From: Lawsonibacter sp900766145
GTDB taxonomy: Bacteria > Bacillota > Clostridia > Oscillospirales > Oscillospiraceae
Assembly (NCBI RefSeq): GCF_030372275.1
Contig: NZ_JAUDDJ010000008.1
Reading direction: 5' to 3' (one strand)
Length of the DNA: 64,000 bases
Shown: one piece after another, positions 33,877 through 41,527 of the stretch
Numbering within the stretch: position 1 is the stretch's first letter
Layout of the letters: each line of letters begins with the position of its first letter
Position numbers and translations under genes: made by a program
The notes under the pieces: model-generated
Database searches by the model: none
What the model was told of the DNA's origin: nothing
What the model saw: only the letters and a program-made list of their open reading frames with translations

Positions 33877-35352
33877 ATGATCTACTGCTGTACCAATGAG
33901 GAGTGCCTGTGGTTCGGGGAGGGGGAGACTTTGCCCGAGGCCTGCCCCCGCTGCGGTCAGGCCCTGGAGGTGCGCCGGGAGGAGGAGCTGACCGGCGATG
34001 AGTGGTGCCGCCTGGGGCTTTATTGGACGGAGTTGGAGCCTGCCGACGAGGAAAAGGCTCTGGCCTGCTTCCGCCGCTCTGCCGGACTGGGCAGCGGCTG
34101 GGGCACCTGCAACCTGGGGCTGTGCATGGAGCAGGGCATCGGCACCCAGGCCGACCCACGACAGGCAGTTTGGCTTTACAAACAGGCGGTGGAGATGGGC
34201 AGCGTAGCCGCCCTGTGCAATCTGGGCGTCTGTCTGGAACAGGGGATCGGAACCCCTGAGGACCCGGCGGGAGCGGCGGCTTTGTATCTGGCGGCGGCGG
34301 AGCACGGCTCCGCCCGGGGCCAGCGGCTGCTGGCCCACTGTTTGGAGGAGGGGTTCGGAGTCAACCAGGACCAGGCCAAGGCGGTGGAGTGGCTGCGCAC
34401 CGCCGCCCTCCAAGGAGAGACCGCTGCCCAGACCTCTCTGGCCAAGCACTACGAGTTTGGCGTGGGGACCGAGCAAGACAAAGAGCTGGCCGTGCGCTGG
34501 TATGAGAAAGCCGTCCAGGGTGGCGACCCGGAGGGGATGTGCTGCCTGGGTTGGCTCAAGCAGACGGGCAAGTGGGTGGAGGCCGACCCGGAGGGTGCGG
34601 TGGAGCTCTACCGCCAGGCGGCTCAGATGGGGTCTGTCCGTGGCATGGTCCAGCTGGGTGACTGCCTGATGGAGGGGATCGGCGTGGCCGCCGACCCGGA
34701 GATGGCCGTGGCCTGGTACCGGAAAGGGGCAAACGAAGGGGACCGGGAGGCCATGTTTTCCCTGGGGCTGAGCTATGAGCTGGGCCAGGGCGTGGAGCAG
34801 GACGATGTCAAAGCGGCCCTCTGGTATGAGCAGTCCGCCCAGCTGGGCAGCGGCGCGGGAATGAACAACTTTGCCGAACTGCTGGCCAAGGGCCGGGGCG
34901 TACCCAAGGACCTGGGCAAGGCGTTGGAGTGGTACCGCAAGGCGGCGGACCTGGGAAACGTGTATGCTCTGTATAACATGGGCTGGTACCTGGAGAAGGC
35001 GGGAAACCTGGAAAAGGCCCGGGCCTGCTACGAGCAGGCCAAGGCGGAGAACATGGACAGCGCCTACTGGTCTCTGGGACGCATGTACGAGGAGGGCCTG
35101 GGCGTGGACCAGGACCTGGAGCGGGCCTATACCCTCTACCGGAATGGGGCCAAGCGGGGCAATGTGAACTGCATCTGCCGCCTGGTGCGGTGTCTGGCCC
35201 AGGGAATCGGCACCCGCCAGAACCTGTCCCGGGCCCGAAAGCTGGGGGCCGAGCTGCTGGCTGAGGAGCTGCCTCCCCAGGTGCTGGACAACTACGGCTG
35301 CCGGGAGGAGATGCTTATGCTCCTGGACGTGATGAATGAAATGAAGGAATAA
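33877..35352 (+). CDS. Zinc-ribbon plus Sel1-repeat protein
   Basis: 491 residues. The first 30 residues hold cysteines at 4, 5, 10, 23 and 26 (EACPRCG), a probable zinc ribbon. The rest is about eleven or twelve Sel1-like repeats of about 36 residues, with the recurring pattern LG.C.EQGIGT..D...AV.WY..AA..G. Sel1 solenoids bind proteins or peptidoglycan-linked partners. There is no signal peptide, so it is cytoplasmic. It lies 3 bases after cobQ, and a terminator follows. Whether it serves cobalamin metabolism is unknown; linkage is the only hint. Confidence 0.85.
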   Translation: MIYCCTNEECLWFGEGETLPEACPRCGQALEVRREEELTGDEWCRLGLYWTELEPADEEKALACFRRSAGLGSGWGTCNLGLCMEQGIGTQADPRQAVWLYKQAVEMGSVAALCNLGVCLEQGIGTPEDPAGAAALYLAAAEHGSARGQRLLAHCLEEGFGVNQDQAKAVEWLRTAALQGETAAQTSLAKHYEFGVGTEQDKELAVRWYEKAVQGGDPEGMCCLGWLKQTGKWVEADPEGAVELYRQAAQMGSVRGMVQLGDCLMEGIGVAADPEMAVAWYRKGANEGDREAMFSLGLSYELGQGVEQDDVKAALWYEQSAQLGSGAGMNNFAELLAKGRGVPKDLGKALEWYRKAADLGNVYALYNMGWYLEKAGNLEKARACYEQAKAENMDSAYWSLGRMYEEGLGVDQDLERAYTLYRNGAKRGNVNCICRLVRCLAQGIGTRQNLSRARKLGAELLAEELPPQVLDNYGCREEMLMLLDVMNEMKE

Positions 35353-35355
35353 AAA

Positions 35356-35387
35356 AATTCCGTGAGCACTCTGCTCACGGAATTTTT
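35356..35387. terminator. Bidirectional terminator
   Basis: AAATTCCGTGAGCA against TGCTCACGGAATTT with T-runs on both strands, between convergent genes. Confidence 0.9.
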
Positions 35388-35867
35388 TTAGCTATTTTCC
35401 TGCCAGGCCTTGCACACGTCGATCCAGCCCTTGCTGTGGGAGTACTCTGCCAGCTCATCACAGGTGAGCTCAATGGCGGAGTTGGAGCTGCCCGCTGCGG
35501 GGAACACGGTGTCAAACCGCTGGAGAGACACATCCAAGTAGGTCTCCACGCCCTCCGGGTTGGCGAAGGGACACACGCCGCCCACGGCGTGGCTGGTCAT
35601 CTCCACCGCCTGATCAGGGGTGAGCATCTTGGCCTTGGTGTGAAACAGGCCCTTATACTTGCTGTTGTCCACCTTGGCGTCTCCGGCGGCTACAATGAGC
35701 ACGCACTTGCCCTCCACCAGGAAGGAGAGGGTCTTGGCGATGCGGGCGGGGATCACTCCCACCGCCTGGGCGGCCAGCTCTACCGTGGCGCTGGAGACGG
35801 GAAATTCCAGAATGTCGCCTTCCCGGCCTAACTCTTTAAAGTAGGCCCGTACCCGCTCAATGGACAT
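35388..35867 (-). CDS. YbaK/ProX-type aminoacyl-tRNA deacylase
   Basis: 159 residues, a single YbaK/EbsC editing domain. Such proteins hydrolyse mischarged tRNAs (Ala- or Cys-tRNA-Pro). The conserved lysine is in IAKTLSFLVEG and the loop GGVCPFANPEGV matches the family's GGISPLG-like substrate loop. KVDNSKYKG and PDQAVEMTSHAVGG are also characteristic. It ends at the bidirectional terminator and lies 3 bases after the thioesterase gene. Which tRNA it edits is not readable. Confidence 0.87.
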   Translation of the reverse strand: MSIERVRAYFKELGREGDILEFPVSSATVELAAQAVGVIPARIAKTLSFLVEGKCVLIVAAGDAKVDNSKYKGLFHTKAKMLTPDQAVEMTSHAVGGVCPFANPEGVETYLDVSLQRFDTVFPAAGSSNSAIELTCDELAEYSHSKGWIDVCKAWQENS

Positions 35868-35870
35868 CCC

Positions 35871-36263
35871 TCAGCCCTCCAGCTTCTTGGCGGTCTTGGC
35901 CAGGAAGCGCTCGTCAGTGACGATGAAGCGCTGGTGAGTACCGTGGCCGATCATGCCCTTCTCATCGTAGGCGGCGACCTTCAGCTCGATGCGCTTGCCG
36001 TCCACCTCGGTGACCTCGCTCTCGGCCCACACCTTGATGCCGATGGGGGAGGCGGAGTCGTGGCTCACATCCAGCTTGGTGCCCACGGTGCTCTCACCGG
36101 GAGCCAGGTAGGGGGCGATGGAGGTCCAGGCGGCCTTCTCCATCAGGGCACTCATAAAGGGGGTGCCGAACACGGGCAGAGCGCCGGAGCAGGCGGCCTG
36201 GGCGGTGTTCTTCTCGCTGACCACGTCTTCCGCGCGGCCCTTGATTCCAACTTCCACGGACAT
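35871..36263 (-). CDS. FlK-like hotdog thioesterase
   Basis: 130 residues with the hotdog fold of the fluoroacetyl-CoA thioesterase-like group. The family stretch is visible as FGTPFMSALMEKAAW (Thr and Glu of the triad, near residues 34-43), and the His is in GMIGHGTHQRFIV. Housekeeping relatives act on short acyl-CoAs; a fluoroacetate role is not implied. AGGAGAAC precedes the ATG. Cotranscribed with the YbaK gene downstream. Confidence 0.83.
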   Translation of the reverse strand: MSVEVGIKGRAEDVVSEKNTAQAACSGALPVFGTPFMSALMEKAAWTSIAPYLAPGESTVGTKLDVSHDSASPIGIKVWAESEVTEVDGKRIELKVAAYDEKGMIGHGTHQRFIVTDERFLAKTAKKLEG

Positions 36264-36335
36264 AATTCTCAGTTCTCCTTTGTGGGGAAATTTTTACTCC
36301 GCCATTTTACTCCATGTTCCGGGAAAAATCCAGTC

Positions 36336-37610
36336 CTAGTCTTGGATTTCGTAGAGGGTGGTGAGCAGAACCCAGTTCTGGGGGAAGGGGCGCATGAGAT
36401 TCCAGTAGCTCACCCCGTACAGTCCCCGACTGTGGGCCAGCTCCAGCTTGGCGCGCACGCTCCGTGCGTCCTCAAACCACACCTCGTGCTCCTGTCCGTC
36501 CCCGTCCACATACCGAAACCATGGGGACTGTGCGGCCTCGTCAAAGCGGATGGCGGCGTAGTACTTTTGGGCCAGGGCAATGGCCTGCTGGTTGGAGATG
36601 GACCGGGCCATGGTGTCTTTTTGATAGGGCACCTTCCAGTCGTAGCCGTAGTTGGGCATGCCCATCCAGATTTTTTCCCTGGGAATTTCAGATAGCGCAT
36701 AGTCCACCACCCGGGTGACCTGATTGAGGGGAGCCACCGCCATAGGAGGCCCATAGGTATAGCCCCACTCATATGTCATGAGGAATACATAGTCTGCCGC
36801 CTGGCCCAACAGGCGGTAGTTGTGGCCCTGGTAGAAGTCCCCTTTCTGATCTGCGCTGGTCTTGGGCACCAGGGCCACCATCACCGGGATCCCCAGGGGA
36901 GCCAAGCTCTCCCGTAGGTTGGCAATAAACTCCGGGTAGCGGGCGGCATCCTCCGGGAGGATAAACTCAAAGTCCACGTCCACCCCCTGGTAACCTTTGC
37001 GCTGTACTGTTTTTACCAGGGCATCAATCAGCCGGTTTTGAACAGGACCATTGGCTAGAATGGCGTGGGCAAGCTGGTTGGAGAAGGTCCCGGCGGCGGT
37101 GAGGGTGGACAGGTGAAGCCAGGGGCGCACCCCAACGGACTTGGCGGCGGAGAGCAGAGCGGTGTCATTTAAGGGGATCAGCTCCCCCTGGGTGGTAAAG
37201 CCGTAGGTGAAGGGAGCCAGGTCGGAGAGGTTAGGCAGGGTGGCGCGGAGCAAACCCGGGTCGATGTCCGGTTCGGCGTAACCCCCCGCCGCCAGCTTGC
37301 CCAGAGGGGCTTGACGGTAGGAGAGGACCAGCTCCTGGCCGGGATAGATAGTGTCGCCGCCGCCCAGGCCGGGGTTTCGCTGCCACAGCTGCCTCAGGGT
37401 CAGGCCATGGGCCTGGGCGATGGACCACAGGGTATCGCCGGGTCGCACTCGGTAAACCTTCTTGGGGTAGCGCACCACCAGGGTCTGCCCCACGGATAAC
37501 CGGGCAGGGTCGGGGGGATCGTTGTCCTCCAGCAGCCGGGCCATGGATACGCCGTACTGCTGGGCAATGGAGTAGAGGGTATCCCCAGGACGGACCACAT
37601 GGATATCCAT
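36336..37610 (-). CDS. LysM - GH18 spore-type glycosidase
   Basis: 424 residues. Two LysM peptidoglycan-binding modules (residues 2-47 and 52-96) are followed by a GH18 barrel. The catalytic motif is GVDVDFEF (Asp211, Asp213, Glu215). It has no signal peptide, like SleL/YaaH, which are made in the mother cell and bind the spore cortex, where they cleave muramic-lactam peptidoglycan after germination begins. It forms a two-gene unit with the upstream amidase (12-base gap), another cell-wall enzyme. Confidence 0.88.
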   Translation of the reverse strand: MDIHVVRPGDTLYSIAQQYGVSMARLLEDNDPPDPARLSVGQTLVVRYPKKVYRVRPGDTLWSIAQAHGLTLRQLWQRNPGLGGGDTIYPGQELVLSYRQAPLGKLAAGGYAEPDIDPGLLRATLPNLSDLAPFTYGFTTQGELIPLNDTALLSAAKSVGVRPWLHLSTLTAAGTFSNQLAHAILANGPVQNRLIDALVKTVQRKGYQGVDVDFEFILPEDAARYPEFIANLRESLAPLGIPVMVALVPKTSADQKGDFYQGHNYRLLGQAADYVFLMTYEWGYTYGPPMAVAPLNQVTRVVDYALSEIPREKIWMGMPNYGYDWKVPYQKDTMARSISNQQAIALAQKYYAAIRFDEAAQSPWFRYVDGDGQEHEVWFEDARSVRAKLELAHSRGLYGVSYWNLMRPFPQNWVLLTTLYEIQD

Positions 37611-37622
37611 AGGAACGCCTCC

Positions 37623-38363
37623 TTAATTCAGGGTGACAAAGTCGTCTTTGGCGTACCCGATGGTGCCCGCATAGTTCACCAGATACCAGCCTCCAGACTG
37701 GTTCAGGATGGTGAGAGGGGCGCCGTCGGGGGCCTGGGCCAGGATGGGGGCATCCAGGTCGGGGCGGGCGCGGATGTTCAGCACCCCCCAGTCCACATCT
37801 ACCCGGCCCGAGCGGCTGGTGGAGGGGTCCAGGAAGGGGATGTCAAAGTAGTCGCACAGAGACATGACCAGGTTCTTAGCCACCGCGTCCAGATTCTGTT
37901 TGATCCAGGCGGCGTCCTCCGGGTTGTCGTGATAGCCCAGCTCCAAAAAAGCCGCCGGCGCCCGCACTAGCCGTACCTCGCCGATGGAGGTGGTGGCCTC
38001 GGCCCGTACCAGATTGGGCAGCGGGTAGATGCTCTTTAAATTGTTGGCAATGATGGTGGCCGCCCGCTGACCTTTCTGGCTGCCGGGGTAATAGAATACG
38101 ATGATGCCCCGGACACTGCCGTACTTGCCCTCCGGGGCGGCGTTGGAGTGGAGGGCCAGGTGCAGGTCGTAATTGCCCGCGTTGGATGCGGCGATGGAGG
38201 ACGCGGCAGTCATCTCCGGGGTGTTGCGGGAATAGCGGATGCCTGAGGCGTTGAGATAGGGCACCATTTTGTCGGCTAGCAGATTCATGTACTGTTCCTC
38301 GGTGCCTCCGTTGACGTAGTAGTTTTTTTCTTGGGTTGAAGGAGAGAGATAGATAATGGGCAT
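37623..38363 (-). CDS. N-acetylmuramoyl-L-alanine amidase with SH3-like tail
   Basis: 246 residues. Residues 1-180 are an Amidase_3-type domain: NGGTEEQYMNLLAD, the zinc histidine of LHLALHSNAAPEG and the catalytic Glu of FLELGYHDNPEDA. The first zinc histidine usually found in a PGHGG motif is not visible; the start reads IYLSPSTQ instead. Residues 185-246 resemble a bacterial SH3 domain (VLNIRARPDLDAPIL). No signal peptide. With the LysM/GH18 gene it suggests spore-wall or mother-cell use. AGGAGGT precedes the ATG. Confidence 0.83.
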   Translation of the reverse strand: MPIIYLSPSTQEKNYYVNGGTEEQYMNLLADKMVPYLNASGIRYSRNTPEMTAASSIAASNAGNYDLHLALHSNAAPEGKYGSVRGIIVFYYPGSQKGQRAATIIANNLKSIYPLPNLVRAEATTSIGEVRLVRAPAAFLELGYHDNPEDAAWIKQNLDAVAKNLVMSLCDYFDIPFLDPSTSRSGRVDVDWGVLNIRARPDLDAPILAQAPDGAPLTILNQSGGWYLVNYAGTIGYAKDDFVTLN

Positions 38364-38507
38364 AGGGATTACCTCCTGTTTTTCTCATGCTATGTGAGCA
38401 AAAGGGGAGAGGTTCCCCCAAAAATTTTTCTTCTCTGCTCCGAACCTCCCACTAGAAAATCCGTCTAAATAGGTAGAGAGACCCAACAAGAACGGGAGGG
38501 ATTTTTA

Positions 38508-39458
38508 ATGAAACGAATGCTTGCTTTGCTGATGACCCTGATGCTCCTGCTGGGACTGTGTGCCTGCGGCGCCGGCAGCAGCGGTGCCGGCGGAGACACC
38601 GCCGCCTCGTCCAGCGGCGGGGCCTCCAACGAGATGAACAGTACAGACTCCGGTTGGGATAACGGGAGTACCCAGGACGCACCGCAAGAGTCGGAGGGCC
38701 AGAGCAGCGCCTCGGTCTACCAGGACGCCAAGCTCATCCGCCGGGCTTATCTTCAGATCCAGACGGAGACCTTTGACCAGGCGGTGGAGGCACTGGAGAA
38801 GATGGTCCAGGAGTGCGGCGGCTACTTCCAGAACGCCAGCGTGGAGGGCGGGAGCCTGCGCAACCAGAGCGCTTCCCGATGGGGCAACTATACCATCCGC
38901 CTGCCCCAGGAGCAGTTTGATACCTTCCTGGGCCGCACCGGGGAGCTGGGCTACGTGACCAGCCAGAGCGAGAGCAGCGAAAACGTGAGCCAGCAGTACT
39001 ACGACACAGAAGCCCGCCTGAAGGCCCAGCGCACCAAGCAGGAGCGGCTGCTCTCCCTGCTGGAGAAGGCGGACTCCATGGAGACCATCGTAGCCCTGGA
39101 GGATGCCCTGAGCGAGGTGGAGTATGAAATTGAGAGTCTCACCACCTCCCTCAATGAGTACGACAGCCTCATCAGCTACTCCACCATTGAGCTTACTCTG
39201 GATGAGGTGGGAAGTATCACCCAGACTCCCGGGGAGCGGGACAGCCTAGGCGCGCGGATGATGGCCGGAGTGCAGTCCAGCTTCCGGGGCCTGATAAACG
39301 GGGGACGGGAGCTGCTGGTGTGGCTGTCCTACAACCTGGTGCTGGTCCTGGTGGTGGCGGCAGTCGCCGTGGTTGCGGTGGTGGTACTGCGGAAAAAAGG
39401 CGTCCTTTCCTGGAAAAAACGGGGCCCCGGCGATGGGCCCGGTACGCCCATTGGATAA
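38508..39458 (+). CDS. DUF4349 lipoprotein
   Basis: 316 residues. A lipoprotein signal peptide ends at Cys20 (LCAC). A low-complexity Ser/Gly/Ala spacer (21-70) is followed by a DUF4349 domain: YLQIQTETFDQAVEALEKMV, GNYTIRLPQEQFD and a coiled-coil stretch near 165-220. One transmembrane helix at 278-303 precedes a basic tail. Function unknown; the double anchoring suggests a cell-surface sensor or scaffold. A GGGAGGG RBS precedes the ATG and a terminator follows (39473). Confidence 0.87.
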   Translation: MKRMLALLMTLMLLLGLCACGAGSSGAGGDTAASSSGGASNEMNSTDSGWDNGSTQDAPQESEGQSSASVYQDAKLIRRAYLQIQTETFDQAVEALEKMVQECGGYFQNASVEGGSLRNQSASRWGNYTIRLPQEQFDTFLGRTGELGYVTSQSESSENVSQQYYDTEARLKAQRTKQERLLSLLEKADSMETIVALEDALSEVEYEIESLTTSLNEYDSLISYSTIELTLDEVGSITQTPGERDSLGARMMAGVQSSFRGLINGGRELLVWLSYNLVLVLVVAAVAVVAVVVLRKKGVLSWKKRGPGDGPGTPIG

Positions 39459-39472
39459 CAGAGCTTTGATCT

Positions 39473-39504
39473 TGGCCCGCCGGACGGTTCCGGCGGGCCA
39501 TTTT
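39473..39504 (+). terminator. Terminator of the DUF4349 gene
   Basis: TGGCCCGCCGGA against TCCGGCGGGCCA, then TTTTCC. Confidence 0.8.
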
Positions 39505-39528
39505 CCAGGAGAAAGAGGAAAATAGGGG

Positions 39529-39557
39529 TTGACAAAGAGAGGGTACAGTTGTAACCT
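39529..39557 (+). promoter_or_regulatory. Promoter of the BlaI-M56 operon
   Basis: Perfect TTGACA (39529-39534), 17-base spacer, TAACCT (39552-39557), overlapped by the BlaI operator. Confidence 0.7.
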
Positions 39558-39580
39558 GTATGTAGGTTACAGCTGTACCC
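39541..39580. promoter_or_regulatory. Double BlaI operator
   Basis: A 40-base dyad with 17-base arms (one mismatch) and 6-base centre. Each arm holds its own BlaI/MecI-type box: TACAGTTGTA (39544-39553, between -35 and -10) and TACAGCTGTA (39568-39577, just past the predicted start). Box centres are 24 bases apart. Confidence 0.8.
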
Positions 39581-39603
39581 TGTTTGTTAGGAGGTCATAT
39601 TGG

Positions 39604-39987
39604 ATGAAAGAGTTGGCGGCAAAGATCTCGTCTTCCGAGCTGGAGGTGCTGGAGGTGCTGTGGCGCTCGGAGGGCCCCATGCCCATTGCGGCCATCCGAG
39701 CCGCCCTGGAGGAGACCCACAGCTGGGACGCCTCCACGGTAAAGACCCTGCTGCGCCGGCTGCGGGAGAAGGGGGCGGTGGACTGTGAAAAGCGGGATGT
39801 GTTCTACTACTGGCCCCTGCTGAGCCGGAAGGAGTACCAGCGCTGGTCCACCCAGTCCTTTGTGCAGCGGGTCTATCAGGGCAGCGCCCGGGACCTGGTG
39901 GCGGGTCTGGTGGAGTGCTGCCCCCTCAGCCCGGAGGATCTGAGCGAGCTGCGGGGCATCCTGTACCCCGACGAGCGCCGTGGATAA
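39604..39987 (+). CDS. BlaI/MecI-family repressor
   Basis: 127 residues. A winged-helix repressor: ISSSELEVLEVLWRSEGPM, then WDASTVKTLLRRLREKGAV (recognition helix), then the dimerisation half. In the family, repression ends when the partner M56 membrane protease is triggered and the repressor is cleaved. The ATG at 39604 is 8 bases after TTAGGAGGT; an upstream ATG-containing reading from 39529 lies in the promoter. It overlaps the partner gene by 8 bases and has a textbook operator. Confidence 0.92.
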   Translation: MKELAAKISSSELEVLEVLWRSEGPMPIAAIRAALEETHSWDASTVKTLLRRLREKGAVDCEKRDVFYYWPLLSRKEYQRWSTQSFVQRVYQGSARDLVAGLVECCPLSPEDLSELRGILYPDERRG

Positions 39988-41392
39988 GCTGTTGGTGCTG
40001 GGCAGCGTGTCCCTGTCGGGAACGCTACTGGCCGGCGTGACTGCCCTGCTCTGCCGGGGCTTGCGGGGAAAAATCTCCGCCCGGGCGGTCTACGGGCTGT
40101 GGATCTTGGTGCTGCTGCGCTTTTTGTGCCCCTGGACCACCCCCCACAGCCTGCTCACGCAGGGCGTGGAGGGGCCCCAGGAGGTGTGGACCCTGTCCGT
40201 CCCGGAGCAGTCCAGCATCCCAAGCCAAGCGCCGGTCCAGCCGGAGCAGCATCCAGCTTCGGTTCCCGTGGAGACCCTGTTGTGGGCGGTGTGGGGGACG
40301 GGAGCTGGTGTGATGCTGGCGGTGCGTGGGGCAAGCTATGTCCGGTTTTCCCGGAGCGTCCTGCGCCGGGCCCGGCCCGCACCCGAGGAGATCCAGGCGG
40401 CCTATGGGGCCCTTACCGCCTTAGACCGCCGTCCGCCCCGGCTTCTGTGCAGCCCGGAGGCGGCCACCCCCATGGTGATGGGGCTGGTGCGGCCCGTCCT
40501 GGTGTTGCCCTGCCGCTCTCTGGAGGGGGAGGCCCTGGAGGGACTGCTCTCCCACGAGCTGACCCACTGGCGGCGGCACGATCTGGCGGTCAAGTGGCTT
40601 TCCGTGACCGTGACGGTGCTGCACTGGTTCAATCCGGTTGCCTGGTGGCTGCTGGAACGGCTGGACCAGGCCTGTGAGCTCTCCTGCGATGAAACGGTAT
40701 GCCGGGGCTGGGACCGGGAGCGCCGGGCCCGATACGGCCAGATGCTGCTGGAGCTGTGTGCCGTCCCCGCCCCAGGCTTTGCCGCCTGCCTTTCCAAGAA
40801 GCAGTGTTTAAAAGAAAGGTTGATACACATTATGGATCACAAGCGCAAACCCTTTGCCGGGGTGCTGGCGGCGGGGGCCTGCATGGCCGTGCTGCTTACC
40901 TCGGTGGCCCTGGGTGCCTACGCCGCTCCCGAGGAGCCTAAGGCAGATGTCTCTGCACAGACGGCCCAGGGGGAGACCACCCTCCAGTGGCCCATGGAGA
41001 CCGGGGGCAGCGTCACCCTGTCCGTCCCCTTCGGCAGCCGGGTCCATCCCATCACCGGCCAGACCACGAACCACAGCGGCATTGACATCGTGCTGGACGC
41101 GGGCACGCCGGTGCTGGCGGCAGCGGCCGGGACGGTGACCGAGACCGATTTCGCCCCTGTGGATGGTCAGTACATCGTATTGGACCACGGCAGTCTCACC
41201 ACCAAGTACTGCCACCTGTTGGAGATCCAGGTGGAGGTGGGGGAGACGGTATTCGCCGGTCAGACCATCGGCGCGGTGGGCCAGACAGGCCAGAGCACCG
41301 GGCCTCACCTCCACTTTGAGGTCGCTCAGAACGGCAGCCTGGTGGACCCCCTGTCCCTGCTGCCTCAGACGGCGGTGGAATCCCAGTCCTGA
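39980..41392 (+). CDS. M56 (BlaR1-like) sensor fused to M23 endopeptidase
   Basis: 470 residues from a GTG. Membrane helices flank a cytoplasmic M56 zinc protease with HELTHWRRH (HExxH at 192-196) and CELSCDE. After a helix at about 294-314 comes an extracellular LytM/M23 domain: HSGIDI (His365, Asp369) and GPHLHFE (His443, His445). Where BlaR1 carries a penicillin-binding domain, this protein carries an intact-looking peptidoglycan hydrolase. It probably senses the cell wall and controls the BlaI repressor; targets beyond its own operon are not visible. Confidence 0.88.
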   Translation: MDKLLVLGSVSLSGTLLAGVTALLCRGLRGKISARAVYGLWILVLLRFLCPWTTPHSLLTQGVEGPQEVWTLSVPEQSSIPSQAPVQPEQHPASVPVETLLWAVWGTGAGVMLAVRGASYVRFSRSVLRRARPAPEEIQAAYGALTALDRRPPRLLCSPEAATPMVMGLVRPVLVLPCRSLEGEALEGLLSHELTHWRRHDLAVKWLSVTVTVLHWFNPVAWWLLERLDQACELSCDETVCRGWDRERRARYGQMLLELCAVPAPGFAACLSKKQCLKERLIHIMDHKRKPFAGVLAAGACMAVLLTSVALGAYAAPEEPKADVSAQTAQGETTLQWPMETGGSVTLSVPFGSRVHPITGQTTNHSGIDIVLDAGTPVLAAAAGTVTETDFAPVDGQYIVLDHGSLTTKYCHLLEIQVEVGETVFAGQTIGAVGQTGQSTGPHLHFEVAQNGSLVDPLSLLPQTAVESQS

Positions 41393-41457
41393 ATCTTGTC
41401 AAAATCCGGGGAACCAAAGGGTTTCTCGGATTTTTGCGCCCCTGCGTGGGAAACTCT

Positions 41458-41487
41458 TTGACAAAGGGGAGCCTGGCAGGGTACAAT
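41458..41487 (+). promoter_or_regulatory. Promoter of the FecBCD-type uptake genes
   Basis: TTGACA (41458-41463), 18-base spacer, TACAAT (41482-41487). Confidence 0.65.
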
Positions 41488-41527
41488 ATGCCAGGATAAC
41501 CCAGAGTTTGTAAAGGAGGAGACAAAC

